From: Episyrphus balteatus
Taxonomy: Eukaryota; Arthropoda; Insecta; Diptera; Syrphidae
Direction of reading: 5' to 3'
DNA: 64,000 nucleotides
NCBI RefSeq assembly: GCF_945859705.1
Contig: NC_079135.1
Coordinates: 36,629,679-36,693,678 of the forward strand
Shown here: piece after piece, positions 37,607 to 46,449 of the stretch
How positions within the stretch are numbered: position 1 is the first letter of the stretch
How the letters are laid out: every line of letters begins with the position of its first letter
Notes under the pieces: model-generated
Told to the model about the DNA's origin: nothing
Database searches by the model: none
Seen by the model: only the letters and a program-made list of their open reading frames with translations
Position numbers and translations under genes: made by a program

Positions 37607-40531
37607 TTATCCGCGATTTTGATTTGGGATGGCCCTGTTATAGAACTCTAAAGGTTCTAACACTGGAGCGTCAAGATCCACTGAGAGTATTCCGAGTGGT
37701 GACAGATAACCAACGCCGTCCCAAGAGGACCCAGTCTGGGATGCTAAGGAATGTATTATTAAGTCGTTTTCGGATTGTTCAAAGTTTGAAATTGTTTTTT
37801 TCATGAGAAGCGAGACGTATCTCATCAGCGGGACAGTATTTGTGTCGCTGTAAATAAAGTTATTTGAGAATCTTTTGGTCCGGGTCTCAAAGTTTTTACC
37901 AGCACAGAGCCTAAGAAGTTTTCTTTCAAGGATTTCCATATTTTGGGCTACCGAGGGAGAGATGGTAAACCATATTGGAAACCCGTATGTCATTACTGGT
38001 CTAACTAATGTTTTATAAAACAGTAGTTTGGATTTTTTGTTTAAGGCTCTGTGCCTGAAAAAGGGCATCAGCATGTTAGAGACTTTTCTGGTCTTTTCAA
38101 TGGTGAGTTTAGCATGATAATTAAATTTAAATAGATTGTTGAAGTTGATTCCTAAATATTTCAACTTGTTTTGAACTTGGATTGGGCAACCGTTGACGTT
38201 TAGTGTGAGATGTTTGCTTTCCCTTACTACTCCAATTGGACCTTTACCACTCGCGTTTCTGATGCAAATCAGTTCTGATTTTGGGACATTCAGCTTGATA
38301 CCCCAGGTGTTGTAATAGTCGTTTATAACCCCGATGTGTTTTTCGAGGTGGTGTAGAGCTACTAGTGGATATTCGTGGTTGGAGTACGCGATGGTGTCGT
38401 CGGCGTAAAGGAGGCCGGTTGAGACCAAATTATTTTCTGACCATGTATGGGGGAAGTCGTGCACAAAGATGTTGTATAGGTGTGGGCCCAATATTGACCC
38501 TTGCGGGACGCCACTGTCGCAGCTTCGGGGGTTCGACTTTGTCCCTTGAATTTGTACGAAGAAAGTTCTATTAGATAGAAAGCTGTGCAGAATATTGTAG
38601 ATGTAACTAGGAAGATTAATTGATACGAGTTTAGAGATAAGCCCCACCCTCCATACGCTATCGAAGGCTTTTTCAACATCGAGAGAGCAGGCGACTGTGC
38701 ATCTTTTTTCTCTCAGATTTAAGATGATATCGTTTTGAAATTTGGTTAGCGCATGGAGGGTGGAGTGTCCTCTGCGGAACCCGAATTGGAAGTCGGGTAT
38801 CGGGTCTATGGGGTTGTCTAGCGGGCAATTCATTTTGTTCAGGATTATTCTTTCGAGTATTTTCCCGGTGTTGGAAAGTAGGGAAATCGGTCTATAATTG
38901 TTAATGTCAAAATTGTTTTGTTTTTTAACTATAGGCAGGATCCTAGCTGTTTTCCAGAGGCTGGGGAAGTAGGCATTGTTAATGCAATTATTGTATAGAA
39001 TTGTTAGGAAGTTAACCGCTTGATTTGAAATTTTTTTCAGAAAGTAATTAGAAATGTTGTCCGGCCCGGACGATTTTTTTGGTCTTAGAAGCTTAAGCAG
39101 GTTCTTCACAGAATCAGGGTCAGTAAAAATATGGGGTGCAATAGGGTTCAGTGCAGAGTTTTCGGAATTGAATAGGAAAATGTGTTCCGGTGTGTTTAGA
39201 GCCACTGAGTTAGCGGACTCTTGGGCTCTTTGCGTGGTGTTTATGTTGAATAGCGGCACTCTTTCTTTGTACACGTCTGTAAAGTGTTTTTCGAAAGATT
39301 CAACGATTTTTGCTTCGCTGGTGAAGGTCTCATTATTAACGACCACTTTATTGCAATGAAATTTTTTCTTTTTGCCCAAGATCCCGAACGCCTCTTTAAA
39401 GGCCCATGGGCCAGGCTTAATTTTGGAAAGTCTGTCACTTAGTTCCTTGTTTAACCAGATGTTTACTTTTTGCTTAATAATGTTGTTTAATAAGGCGATC
39501 TGGGATGATAACTCTCTATATGCTGGACTGATTCTGTTAAGGGATCTGTGGAATATATTTTTTAAACGCCTTTGCCACTGGTGTTTGACTTTATAGAGGT
39601 TTTCGATTTCAGGGGGTAAGTTCTTGTACTTGTTGAATGAGATGGAAGAGCTTGTGGAGTTTCTTTCTAGGGTGGTAATGAGTGTTTGATTAAAATGTGA
39701 TATGTATTTATCAATGTCGGTATTGGGTAGGCAGGAGGTCGCTGGGGGAAAAAGTTGAAGGAGGTTGCTATCTAATTGGTTTCTGAAGGACTGCCAGTTG
39801 GTATTTTTAAATGATCTGAGTGAGTGCTCCTCACGCAGGCAGATGTTTGCTTCTCCAATACTTATGCACAGAAGTAGGGGGCAGTGCTCTGTAAAGGTGG
39901 GAAGGGTTTTCAATGAGAAGTTTTTATTGAAGTGGTTAATTAGATGACTGGATATGAGAAAGTGGTCCAAAAAAGATGGTCCTCTGGGAAAGGTGGGTGT
40001 ATCCGATGTGAAGTTGGCTAGGGATGGATTGAAGTTTTGTAACCATGATTCAAGCGTCTTACCGTTTAGGTTATGGGTGTGGTCCCCCCAATTGGTACTC
40101 CTAGCATTGAGGTCACCACCTATAATTGAACCATCAAATCTGTTGGAGAGGGCTTCAATAGCGTTGAGTTCTGAGGTAAATTGTGCAGGGGGGGTGTTCG
40201 AGGGGAAGTATACCGACCCTAGTAGAAGTGTTTTGGGTGAATTATCAATTTTCAGTTTGATGGTGACGAAAAGCGAAGGAAAATTTGTTGAGTGATAGTC
40301 CACCAGCTCGTATTCAATGTTATTTTTGATGAGCAGGGCTACCCCCTGGTGGTTGTCATTTCTTAAAGTGTGATAGTTTTGTATTTGTATTCTGTGTCTA
40401 TTCGAGAAATGAGTTTCTTGAATAAACGCAAAAGAACAATTGCTAGCTTGGAGAATTTTTTGAAGTTCTATTCTCCGCGCTTGTGAAACTAAGGACGTAA
40501 TGTTGAATTGTAGAATTTTTAACCACATCAT
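37607..40531 (-). CDS. LINE ORF2: endonuclease plus reverse transcriptase
   Basis: 974 aa, uninterrupted. The N-terminal third is an apurinic-like endonuclease (LQFNITSL, FIQETHF, GGDLNARSTNWGD, SFLDHFLIS and a TEHCP block near residue 215). The middle is the reverse transcriptase: NYRPISLLSNTGKILERI, FGFRRGHSTLHAL, CSLDVEKAFDSVW, GVPQGSILGPHLYNIF and the catalytic YADD in GLLYADDTIAY. The C-terminal region matches the truncated LINE at 9138-9921. The start ATG overlaps the ORF1 stop (ATGA), implying termination-reinitiation. It nicks target DNA and copies LINE RNA there (family knowledge). Confidence 0.96.
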   Translation of the reverse strand: MMWLKILQFNITSLVSQARRIELQKILQASNCSFAFIQETHFSNRHRIQIQNYHTLRNDNHQGVALLIKNNIEYELVDYHSTNFPSLFVTIKLKIDNSPKTLLLGSVYFPSNTPPAQFTSELNAIEALSNRFDGSIIGGDLNARSTNWGDHTHNLNGKTLESWLQNFNPSLANFTSDTPTFPRGPSFLDHFLISSHLINHFNKNFSLKTLPTFTEHCPLLLCISIGEANICLREEHSLRSFKNTNWQSFRNQLDSNLLQLFPPATSCLPNTDIDKYISHFNQTLITTLERNSTSSSISFNKYKNLPPEIENLYKVKHQWQRRLKNIFHRSLNRISPAYRELSSQIALLNNIIKQKVNIWLNKELSDRLSKIKPGPWAFKEAFGILGKKKKFHCNKVVVNNETFTSEAKIVESFEKHFTDVYKERVPLFNINTTQRAQESANSVALNTPEHIFLFNSENSALNPIAPHIFTDPDSVKNLLKLLRPKKSSGPDNISNYFLKKISNQAVNFLTILYNNCINNAYFPSLWKTARILPIVKKQNNFDINNYRPISLLSNTGKILERIILNKMNCPLDNPIDPIPDFQFGFRRGHSTLHALTKFQNDIILNLREKRCTVACSLDVEKAFDSVWRVGLISKLVSINLPSYIYNILHSFLSNRTFFVQIQGTKSNPRSCDSGVPQGSILGPHLYNIFVHDFPHTWSENNLVSTGLLYADDTIAYSNHEYPLVALHHLEKHIGVINDYYNTWGIKLNVPKSELICIRNASGKGPIGVVRESKHLTLNVNGCPIQVQNKLKYLGINFNNLFKFNYHAKLTIEKTRKVSNMLMPFFRHRALNKKSKLLFYKTLVRPVMTYGFPIWFTISPSVAQNMEILERKLLRLCAGKNFETRTKRFSNNFIYSDTNTVPLMRYVSLLMKKTISNFEQSENDLIIHSLASQTGSSWDGVGYLSPLGILSVDLDAPVLEPLEFYNRAIPNQNRG

Positions 40532-42084
40532 TTGGAGCAGAAAAGGAGTTGGTTGACCAGGTCGAGGTACGCTATTCTTTTTTCCGCGAGGGAGCTGAAA
40601 TTGTTTAGGTTAGACATGAACTTTTCAATATTCGAAATAAGTGTGTTCATGCCAATGCCAAAAAGGTCATTTGACAGTGACATGAATTGATCAATAGTGG
40701 ATTGTCCTGTTTTTTTATTGGAGTAGTTCGGGAACATGGGTTCCACTCGGGGGGTGTTATTTTGGGTTGCTTTGAAATGGCTGGCATAAGAAATACCCGG
40801 TGCCACAGGGGCACCCCTGGAGATCGCGAGGGAGAGGCCTCTTGCGTCAGCTTTTTTAGCACTTGCTTCTTGCAGAAGGCGTTTTCTTCTGGAGTCATAT
40901 TTTTTGTAGGACTCGCATCCTCTAAAGTTAGCTGGGTGGTCTGAGCCGCAGTTGACGCAAGTGGCCTTGCTCTCCCCCTTGTTCTCCACAGTGCAGGCGC
41001 CGGGCTGGTGGTTATTGGTGCATTTTACGCACCTGTATTGGTTTGCACAATTCTTTGCGAGATGGCCGAACTGTTGGCAGCGCCTGCACTGTAGGGCGCC
41101 CGTGTTTCCCTTTGGCTTCTCCCAGTGAACCCTGGTATTAAACAAATATTTGATTTTGAGGAGTTCCCCCATGCTGGTGCCTGGTGTTAACCGGACCAAA
41201 AAGAGATTATAGTTTATTTTCTTTTGCCTAGACCGAAGTGTTTCAAATATAGAAACCTTTTCCGCGAAAGGGACTCTCATTTTGAGCTCGTCCAAGATCT
41301 CGGATTCCAAATAATCTGAGGTGAGGCCCCTTAGGACCACGTTGGTGGTTCTGTCTTCCTTCAAAGTGAAGGAGTGTGCTTGGGCACTCTCTGTCTTTCT
41401 CATTAGATCCATAAGCTCCCTATGGACTTTTGCGTTATCGACGTACAGCCTACTGCTGTTCCCGCGATTCACTATCCTATACGCGAAGTTTACCGACTTT
41501 TCTCGGAAATCAAATAATAATTTTCTAGTGTCTACATTTTTCATTATAATTGGCGGACAGTACTTACTTGTATGTGGTATATCGCTAGGGATGCTTTCCT
41601 TTCCTAAGGTGTTGATTGGAGTATTGTTGGTACCGTCTTTGGTGCTTCCATCGGTGTTATTATTTTGTCCTGGGACATCTTCCTCCACGTTGCTGACTGC
41701 TGATTGTGATAATTGTCTCGTGATGTTGTGGTTGTGCGAGTTCTTTTTTAGCGTGTGGATTGTTATGTCCAGCAGGGGGGCGAATTGGTTTTGTGATGGA
41801 GCGCCAGTGTCCATGTCTTGGCGGGGTGATGGTGTTGCTGCCTTGTGCCTTTTATCCGGCATCTTCCATTCCTTTGTCAGGAGGTCGTCATCGATTTCGA
41901 TTTGAAGGGCTCGGGTTGTGGCGCCATTGTTGGAGGTACCAGGATTTCCATCGTTTTGTTGCGAAGGTTGCTTTGGCGGGCGGCTGAGTACAACGAGTTG
42001 CTGCGCCACTTCCATCTCGATGGATTTGTTGATGGTGATTTTGGGCTGTTTTCGTTTTCTAATGTTAGAAGAGGTTTTGTTCAT
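40528..42084 (-). CDS. LINE ORF1: gag-like RNA-binding protein with CCHC knuckles
   Basis: 518 aa from the ATG at 42084 (MNKTSSNIRKRKQPK). The C-terminal half carries zinc knuckles typical of jockey-clade Gag: CRRCQQFGHLAKNC, a second CVKCTNNHQPGAC-type knuckle, and CVNCGSDHPANFRGC. The N-terminal half is low-complexity, Asn/Gln/Ser-rich. Such proteins coat the LINE RNA and help bring it to the nucleus. The frame stays open upstream to 42309, but those 75 codons read through the 5' T-run (a stretch of Phe) and the host MITE, so 42084 is the better start. It ends CSK-TGA with the stop nested in the ORF2 ATG. Confidence 0.93.
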   Translation of the reverse strand: MNKTSSNIRKRKQPKITINKSIEMEVAQQLVVLSRPPKQPSQQNDGNPGTSNNGATTRALQIEIDDDLLTKEWKMPDKRHKAATPSPRQDMDTGAPSQNQFAPLLDITIHTLKKNSHNHNITRQLSQSAVSNVEEDVPGQNNNTDGSTKDGTNNTPINTLGKESIPSDIPHTSKYCPPIIMKNVDTRKLLFDFREKSVNFAYRIVNRGNSSRLYVDNAKVHRELMDLMRKTESAQAHSFTLKEDRTTNVVLRGLTSDYLESEILDELKMRVPFAEKVSIFETLRSRQKKINYNLFLVRLTPGTSMGELLKIKYLFNTRVHWEKPKGNTGALQCRRCQQFGHLAKNCANQYRCVKCTNNHQPGACTVENKGESKATCVNCGSDHPANFRGCESYKKYDSRRKRLLQEASAKKADARGLSLAISRGAPVAPGISYASHFKATQNNTPRVEPMFPNYSNKKTGQSTIDQFMSLSNDLFGIGMNTLISNIEKFMSNLNNFSSLAEKRIAYLDLVNQLLFCSK

Positions 42085-42117
42085 CTCTCCGGCTTGTGCC
42101 GTGTGGCATTTTTTGAA

Positions 42118-42149
<32 letters not shown>

Positions 42150-42150
<1 letters not shown>

Positions 42151-42164
42151 GGTACTTGTATGAA
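42150..42164. repeat. Target-site duplication of LINE, right copy
   Basis: Perfect 15-bp match to 36576-36590. Confidence 0.9.
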
Positions 42165-42231
42165 AAAAATTACAAACTGACATATCAACGTTCAGATGTG
42201 GAATTTTTTTCATATAAATATCGTTACCTTT

Positions 42232-42405
42232 AAGGCTTGGCCACACCGGAGGGTACGCGGTAGCGGTACGGGTAGCGGCAACGATATTTGTATTAAAAAA
42301 ATTCCACACCCGAACGTTGATGTGTCAGTTTGGAATTTTTTCCATACAAATACCCGTACCGTTACCTGTACCTCTACCGCGTACCCTCCGGTGTGGCCAA
42401 GCCTT
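42232..42405. mobile_element. MITE copy C
   Basis: 174 bp with both terminal repeats (AAGGCTTGGCCACACCGGAG and its inverse). It is near-identical to copy A in the Dbp73D intron, 23.7 kb away. Its left edge abuts truncated copy B and its right edge abuts copy D, sharing the junction CCTTTAAGG. Confidence 0.9.
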
Positions 42406-42406
42406 T

Positions 42407-42570
42407 AAGGCTTGGCCACATTGGAGGGTATGCGGTAGCGGTACGGGTAGCGGTGAGGGTACTTGTATGAAAAAAATTCCAAACTGACACATCAACTTTC
42501 AGGTGTGGAATTTTTTTAGTACAAATATCGTTACCGCTATACCGTATACCCTCCGGTGTGGCCAAGCCTT
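42407..42570. mobile_element. MITE copy D
   Basis: 164 bp. The left end has one change (CCACATTGGAGG for CCACACCGGAGG) and the interior differs from copy C (GGTGAGGGTACTTGTATGAA), resembling copy B more. Head-to-tail with C and E through single CCTTTAAGG junctions. Confidence 0.9.
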
Positions 42571-42571
42571 T

Positions 42572-42695
42572 AAGGCTTGGCCACACCGGAGTGTACATGC
42601 GGTAGCGGTACGGGCAATTCAGATGTGGAATTTTTTTTCATACAACTACCCGTACCGCTACAGCATATATGTACCTTCCGGTGTGGCCAAGCCTT
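42572..42695. mobile_element. MITE copy E (internally shortened)
   Basis: 124 bp. Both terminal repeats are present, but part of the interior (from the ACTTGTATGAA block) is deleted. Ends CCAAGCCTTTAAGC, the end of the MITE row. Confidence 0.88.
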
Positions 42696-43895
42696 TAAGC
42701 CGTGTGACATATTTGTCGGCATTAGGGAAAGTTGTACAAATATTTAATACGTGGTTCAGCAAAATCGGTTGTTTAGGTCCATTTATGTTGAAATAGCCGA
42801 ATCCATATGTTTGAACTAAATTATTGAACAAAATGCTAATCTGCCAAAACCGGCAAGTTAAATTCCTGAACCAAGGCTGAACCACGTTTGCGCAACTCAT
42901 ATTCTGTTTTAGGTTTTTGTGACTTGTGAGGTTTGCCAGAATAGGGGGTTTATTTCCACTAAACCAATAGGTGGTACCACCTTTTCACACGTGTCAAAGG
43001 CAAAATAAAAAAAAAAACTCAAAATTCATTTAAAATCAAGAAAAAAACATCAACAAAATAATAATTCATTTATTTCTTGTCTTAAAAATTATTTTCTGTT
43101 GTTTTTCTTGATTTTAAATTAATTTGGAATTTTTTTATTTTGACTTTGACAGAATACTCGATGATATTTTTTCGTTAGCCTTTTCGTTGTCGACTTTGAA
43201 GACTTGAAAATTTTTCATTTCGCTTCAGCTGCGTACTAGGCTTAAAACAACATAAAAAAAAAATTCGTATGAAATTAATCTACCCAATTTACCAAACAAT
43301 TGGGCTTTTAAGCAATCTGTCTTTGTCTTTTTCCTTTCTATCAAAACTATTTATTAAAGAAGTACAACCAATCAAATCAAATCAATTCTGAGGAAAACAA
43401 AAGCATACATGCATAATACACGCCACTTTTCCTCAAAATTGAAATGTCAAAAGTTTTTTTTTCTGTTTTTTTTTTTTTTCTTCACCACTGACGTTTGGCT
43501 TAAAAGCCCAATCTCCTAATTATTACAAAACTATTTTCCTATTTTTTGAACCCATCCCCCATTGACGTAGAAATAAAGCGCATAACCTACGAACACATCC
43601 CGAAATTTCTATCATCTCTTCATCGGCCATCAGCCCATTTGTCAAAAGACGAAAAGAAAAAAAAATTCAGTGGAATTTTCTACACGGCCTTTGTGTTGTT
43701 CATAGTTACACTTTATTCATCTGCTTGAACTGATATATAAATTTTTTTTTTAATTACAAGAAGAATTCCGCTACGAAGCAGTTAATCCAAGTGAAAATAT
43801 TCTTATCAATTTTACAAAAAATTTATTGCCTATTAAAAAGTAAAGAAATCGTATCTTTTGTCGATTGCTGCAAGAAAGAAAAGTAAAAAAAAAAA
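42696..43895. other. Intergenic sequence before visgun
   Basis: No coding ORF. Near 42745 and 42880 the inverse words ACGTGGTTCAGC and GCTGAACCACGT form a fold-back of about 150 bp. Near 43065-43235 a block is present in inverted orientation at 58690-58850 (shared words TCGATGATATTTTTTCGTTA and GTCGACTTTG). The visgun 5' UTR and promoter must lie close to 43896 but could not be resolved. Confidence 0.5.
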
Positions 43896-44587
43896 ATGAA
43901 ATCATCTAAAAGTTTTTTGCTATGCTTGTTGGCTGGACTCTTCATTTCTGCGAATTGTGCAGGTATGACGTTGCAGGGTTTATATTTTAATGCATTGCAT
44001 TTGCGCGTGCATTTTATCTTATTTTTTCTATTTTTTTTTTTATTATTTTTCATTCCAAAGCTCTAGAAGAAAAAACCAATGACACGAAAGAAGCGGATGT
44101 TGCTTTGACTACGACGACAACTATACCCACAACTAAAGTCGACTCAAATGATACAACAACAAATGTTCCTCCAATAACTGATTCTACAACTGATCCGACT
44201 CCACCAACAAATGCAACTACAACCACACTCGCTCCAGAAACTACGACCATTGTTACCACAACCCCAACGGTCCCAACTACGACTACAACTCCGTCAGGAA
44301 CAAATACCACAACTCCTACCACTACAACCACATCGTCTACGACCAGTACAACCACTCCATCGACAACATCAAGTACATCTTCGACTACAACTCCTGCTCC
44401 ATCGACCACTTCCTCCACCACTGAAACCCCATCATCAACCACAGTCGCTCCTCCGGTTCCTTGCCACCGATTCGATGGACCTTCATTCATTGGAGGCATT
44501 GTCCTTACTCTTGGCTTGCTAGCCATTAGCCTTGTCGCTTATAAATTCTACAAGGCTCGAAACGAGCGCAACTATCACACTTTGTGA
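43896..44587 (+). CDS. vsg: Visgun / CD164 (endolyn)-type sialomucin
   Basis: Two exons, 43896-43962 and 44061-44587, give 197 aa. Exon 1 encodes the signal peptide (MKSSKSFLLCLLAGLFISANCAG). Exon 2 holds a Thr/Ser/Pro-rich mucin region (about residues 35-150) with several Asn-X-Ser/Thr sites, then a single membrane segment (FIGGIVLTLGLLAISLVAYKFY) and a 12-residue cytosolic tail ending YHTL. The SFIGGIVL...NYHTL ending is the CD164/endolyn signature, and YHTL is a YXX-phi endosome/lysosome sorting signal. It is a type I mucin cycling between cell surface and endolysosomes; in flies visgun has been linked to cell proliferation (recalled). The splice phase fits: G|CT makes Ala. Most of the length is low-complexity; identification rests on the C-terminus and layout. 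Confidence 0.93.
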
Positions 44588-46449
44588 GAAGTTAACTCTG
44601 GTTTGTGTAGATAACCAAAAAAAAAAAATAATAAAAAAAAAGGAAGGATGCTTAAAGCATTCACTTATTTGTGAGACTGTTGGTTAGAATGTAAAGTAAA
44701 AGGGCTCGTAATAATATCTACAAACTTTTAACAAAACAAAAAAAAACTATAAACAAAAAAGAAACTCTGAAACTTGTATGTTTCCATTTTATTTCTGCTT
44801 TTAATGCTTTTATTTTAGTTTCTTAACATTTGGATACTTGCTATGTTTTTTTTTAAATTTTTTTCTTTTTTCTTACCAAAACTATTATTATTATGGTGAA
44901 AATATATAGTATACGGCTATTTATCCAATTAAATATTTTTTGTATTTTTTTTTTCTTCTTGATTTTGGTTACAAAATAATCTCATTATCATTATTTGTTT
45001 CATAAGTAAAAGTATGAGTCAGTTTACAGAATCATTTCATTTATAAAAAATAAAATAAAAACCTTATCTTGAGCAGCGTTAAATATTCATAAAAATTCTT
45101 AACACTAAGATTAAATAACAATATATAATTAATTAAATGAGCACTAACACATTTTAAAAATTGTTGTCAAATCATGTTGCTCTGAGAGAAGCAAGTTTTT
45201 GTTTTTTTTTCTGAAGAATTTCCTTCCCTATCAAGTGCAAGTGTGTGCCCTTTTTTTTCATTTGTTTGAAATGTAAGACTAAAAATTAAATATTTTGTTT
45301 CATATTTTTTTTTTAAGAAAACTAACCGTATGTTGCATTAAAAACAAAAATAAATAAAATAGAGTCAAAAACTGTGTGTAGAAATGATGTTTTCTTTTTT
45401 TTTTTTGTTGAATTTGATTGTGTTGACTTGTTGTGGGGGCTATCAGTGGGCATTCAATTGGGGGTCACATTAGGTGAATTAAATTGAATTTCAGTATGGG
45501 TGGAAGGGAGAGCTTTTACTTTTTTACTTATCAGTTTATGAATAGATAATGGTAAAGGAAAAAAAAATTGATTTTTTCAAGATGAGTTGCAGTGTTTTTT
45601 TTTTTTTTTTCTTAAGTTGAACTGCATTACATAGCTTATTTGGTTGTTTTGTTATTTAGACATAGTTCTGTTTAAGGTTCACGTAAACATTTAAATTTTA
45701 CTGCATACGTGCGTTGGAGGCAAAAAATGACATGTTCTTAAACTACCTACAACAAAGCACGTTATTTGCATTCTTAATAAAAATCGAAGCAAAATAAATA
45801 GCGGTATTGCTTTGTTCTTCAAAGAAATATGATTTATAAAAAATAATGATGAATCATTCACATGAATCAAAATATTTTATCAAATTATAGCGCTACAGCC
45901 TTGTATATATAAACTATTAGTACCTGGGTGACCGAGCTTTGCTCGGTATCTTTAAATGTCATAACTTTCAGTGAAAAAAGTCAAATGTAAACAGCAATTT
46001 TTTGGAGTGGGTTTGAGTTTGCAATGACCAGTTTTTTCGCGGGTTACAAAACACCACATTCCCACTTTATAATCCAGTTTATTTACGTTTGAATACACAT
46101 ACGACGATCAGTAATGGATAGAAGGGTTACAGGAATCTGCATTATCGAAAATGCCTACAGCAATGAGATCCCTTTTTGTTCAAATTTTAATTTACGGGTC
46201 AGAAAGTTTTGGATAGTGTACATAAAGTTAATCTTTTTTTCAAGTTAAGCCTTGTCGGCTTGTTGTGAGTTATTTTATTTTTATACGTTAACAATAGTTG
46301 CATTTAATCAAAAGAAAAACGTAAGACAAAGGTAATGTGTGATACCTAATTAACAAATTACTTAAAAGTTTCAATACATGATCAAAAAAGTCATGATCTA
46401 AAAATTTTTGTTTAGTTATTGTAACAAAAAGAAAAAGAACAATGCGTAA
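44588..46449. other. visgun 3' UTR and intergenic sequence
   Basis: AT-rich without coding ORFs. AATAAA words near 44629 and 45347-45358 could be visgun polyadenylation signals. At 45921-45950 the phrase ACCTGGGTGACCGAGCTTTG begins a dispersed-repeat-like block that leads into the tandem array. Confidence 0.45.

Larger units (their letters stand above)
36591..42149 (-). mobile_element. Complete jockey-clade non-LTR retrotransposon (LINE)
   Basis: A 5.56-kb insertion read on the minus strand: a short 5' UTR (42149-42085) opening with a run of about 28 T, ORF1 (42084-40528), ORF2 (40531-37607), a 1-kb 3' UTR with AATAAA near the end, and a 3' tail of TTCAA repeats instead of poly(A). It is bracketed by a perfect 15-bp target duplication. 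Both ORFs are unbroken with all expected motifs, and the duplication has no mismatch, so the insertion is young and the element may be competent. It lies inside a MITE about 0.7 kb upstream of importin-4, in the same orientation. Confidence 0.95.
36526..42234. mobile_element. MITE copy B, split by the complete LINE
   Basis: The left piece (36526-36590) starts at a TTAA with AAGGCTTGGCCACACCGGAG and runs through GGTAACGGTACTTGTATGA. The right piece (42150-42234) repeats CGGTACTTGTATGAA, then continues with the MITE interior (ACAAACTGACATATCAACG, TTCAGATGTGGAATTTTTTT). The right terminal repeat is missing: after CGTTACC it runs straight into TTTAAGGCTTGG of copy C. So this copy hosted the LINE insertion and was also cut short where the next copy begins. 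Confidence 0.85.

Noticed and set aside
41321..41905. 194-codon plus-strand frame opposite LINE ORF1
   Set aside because: Shadow of ORF1, which has zinc knuckles and family similarity on the minus strand.
36526..42695. Treating the MITE/LINE cluster as a new functional gene system
   Set aside because: Everything in it is explained by a known LINE clade plus non-autonomous repeats. The novelty is structural, not a new pathway.
44050..44526. 158-codon minus-strand frame rich in Val
   Set aside because: It is the reverse complement of the ACA/ACC/ACT threonine repeats of visgun, which gives Val/Gly codons. No independent gene.
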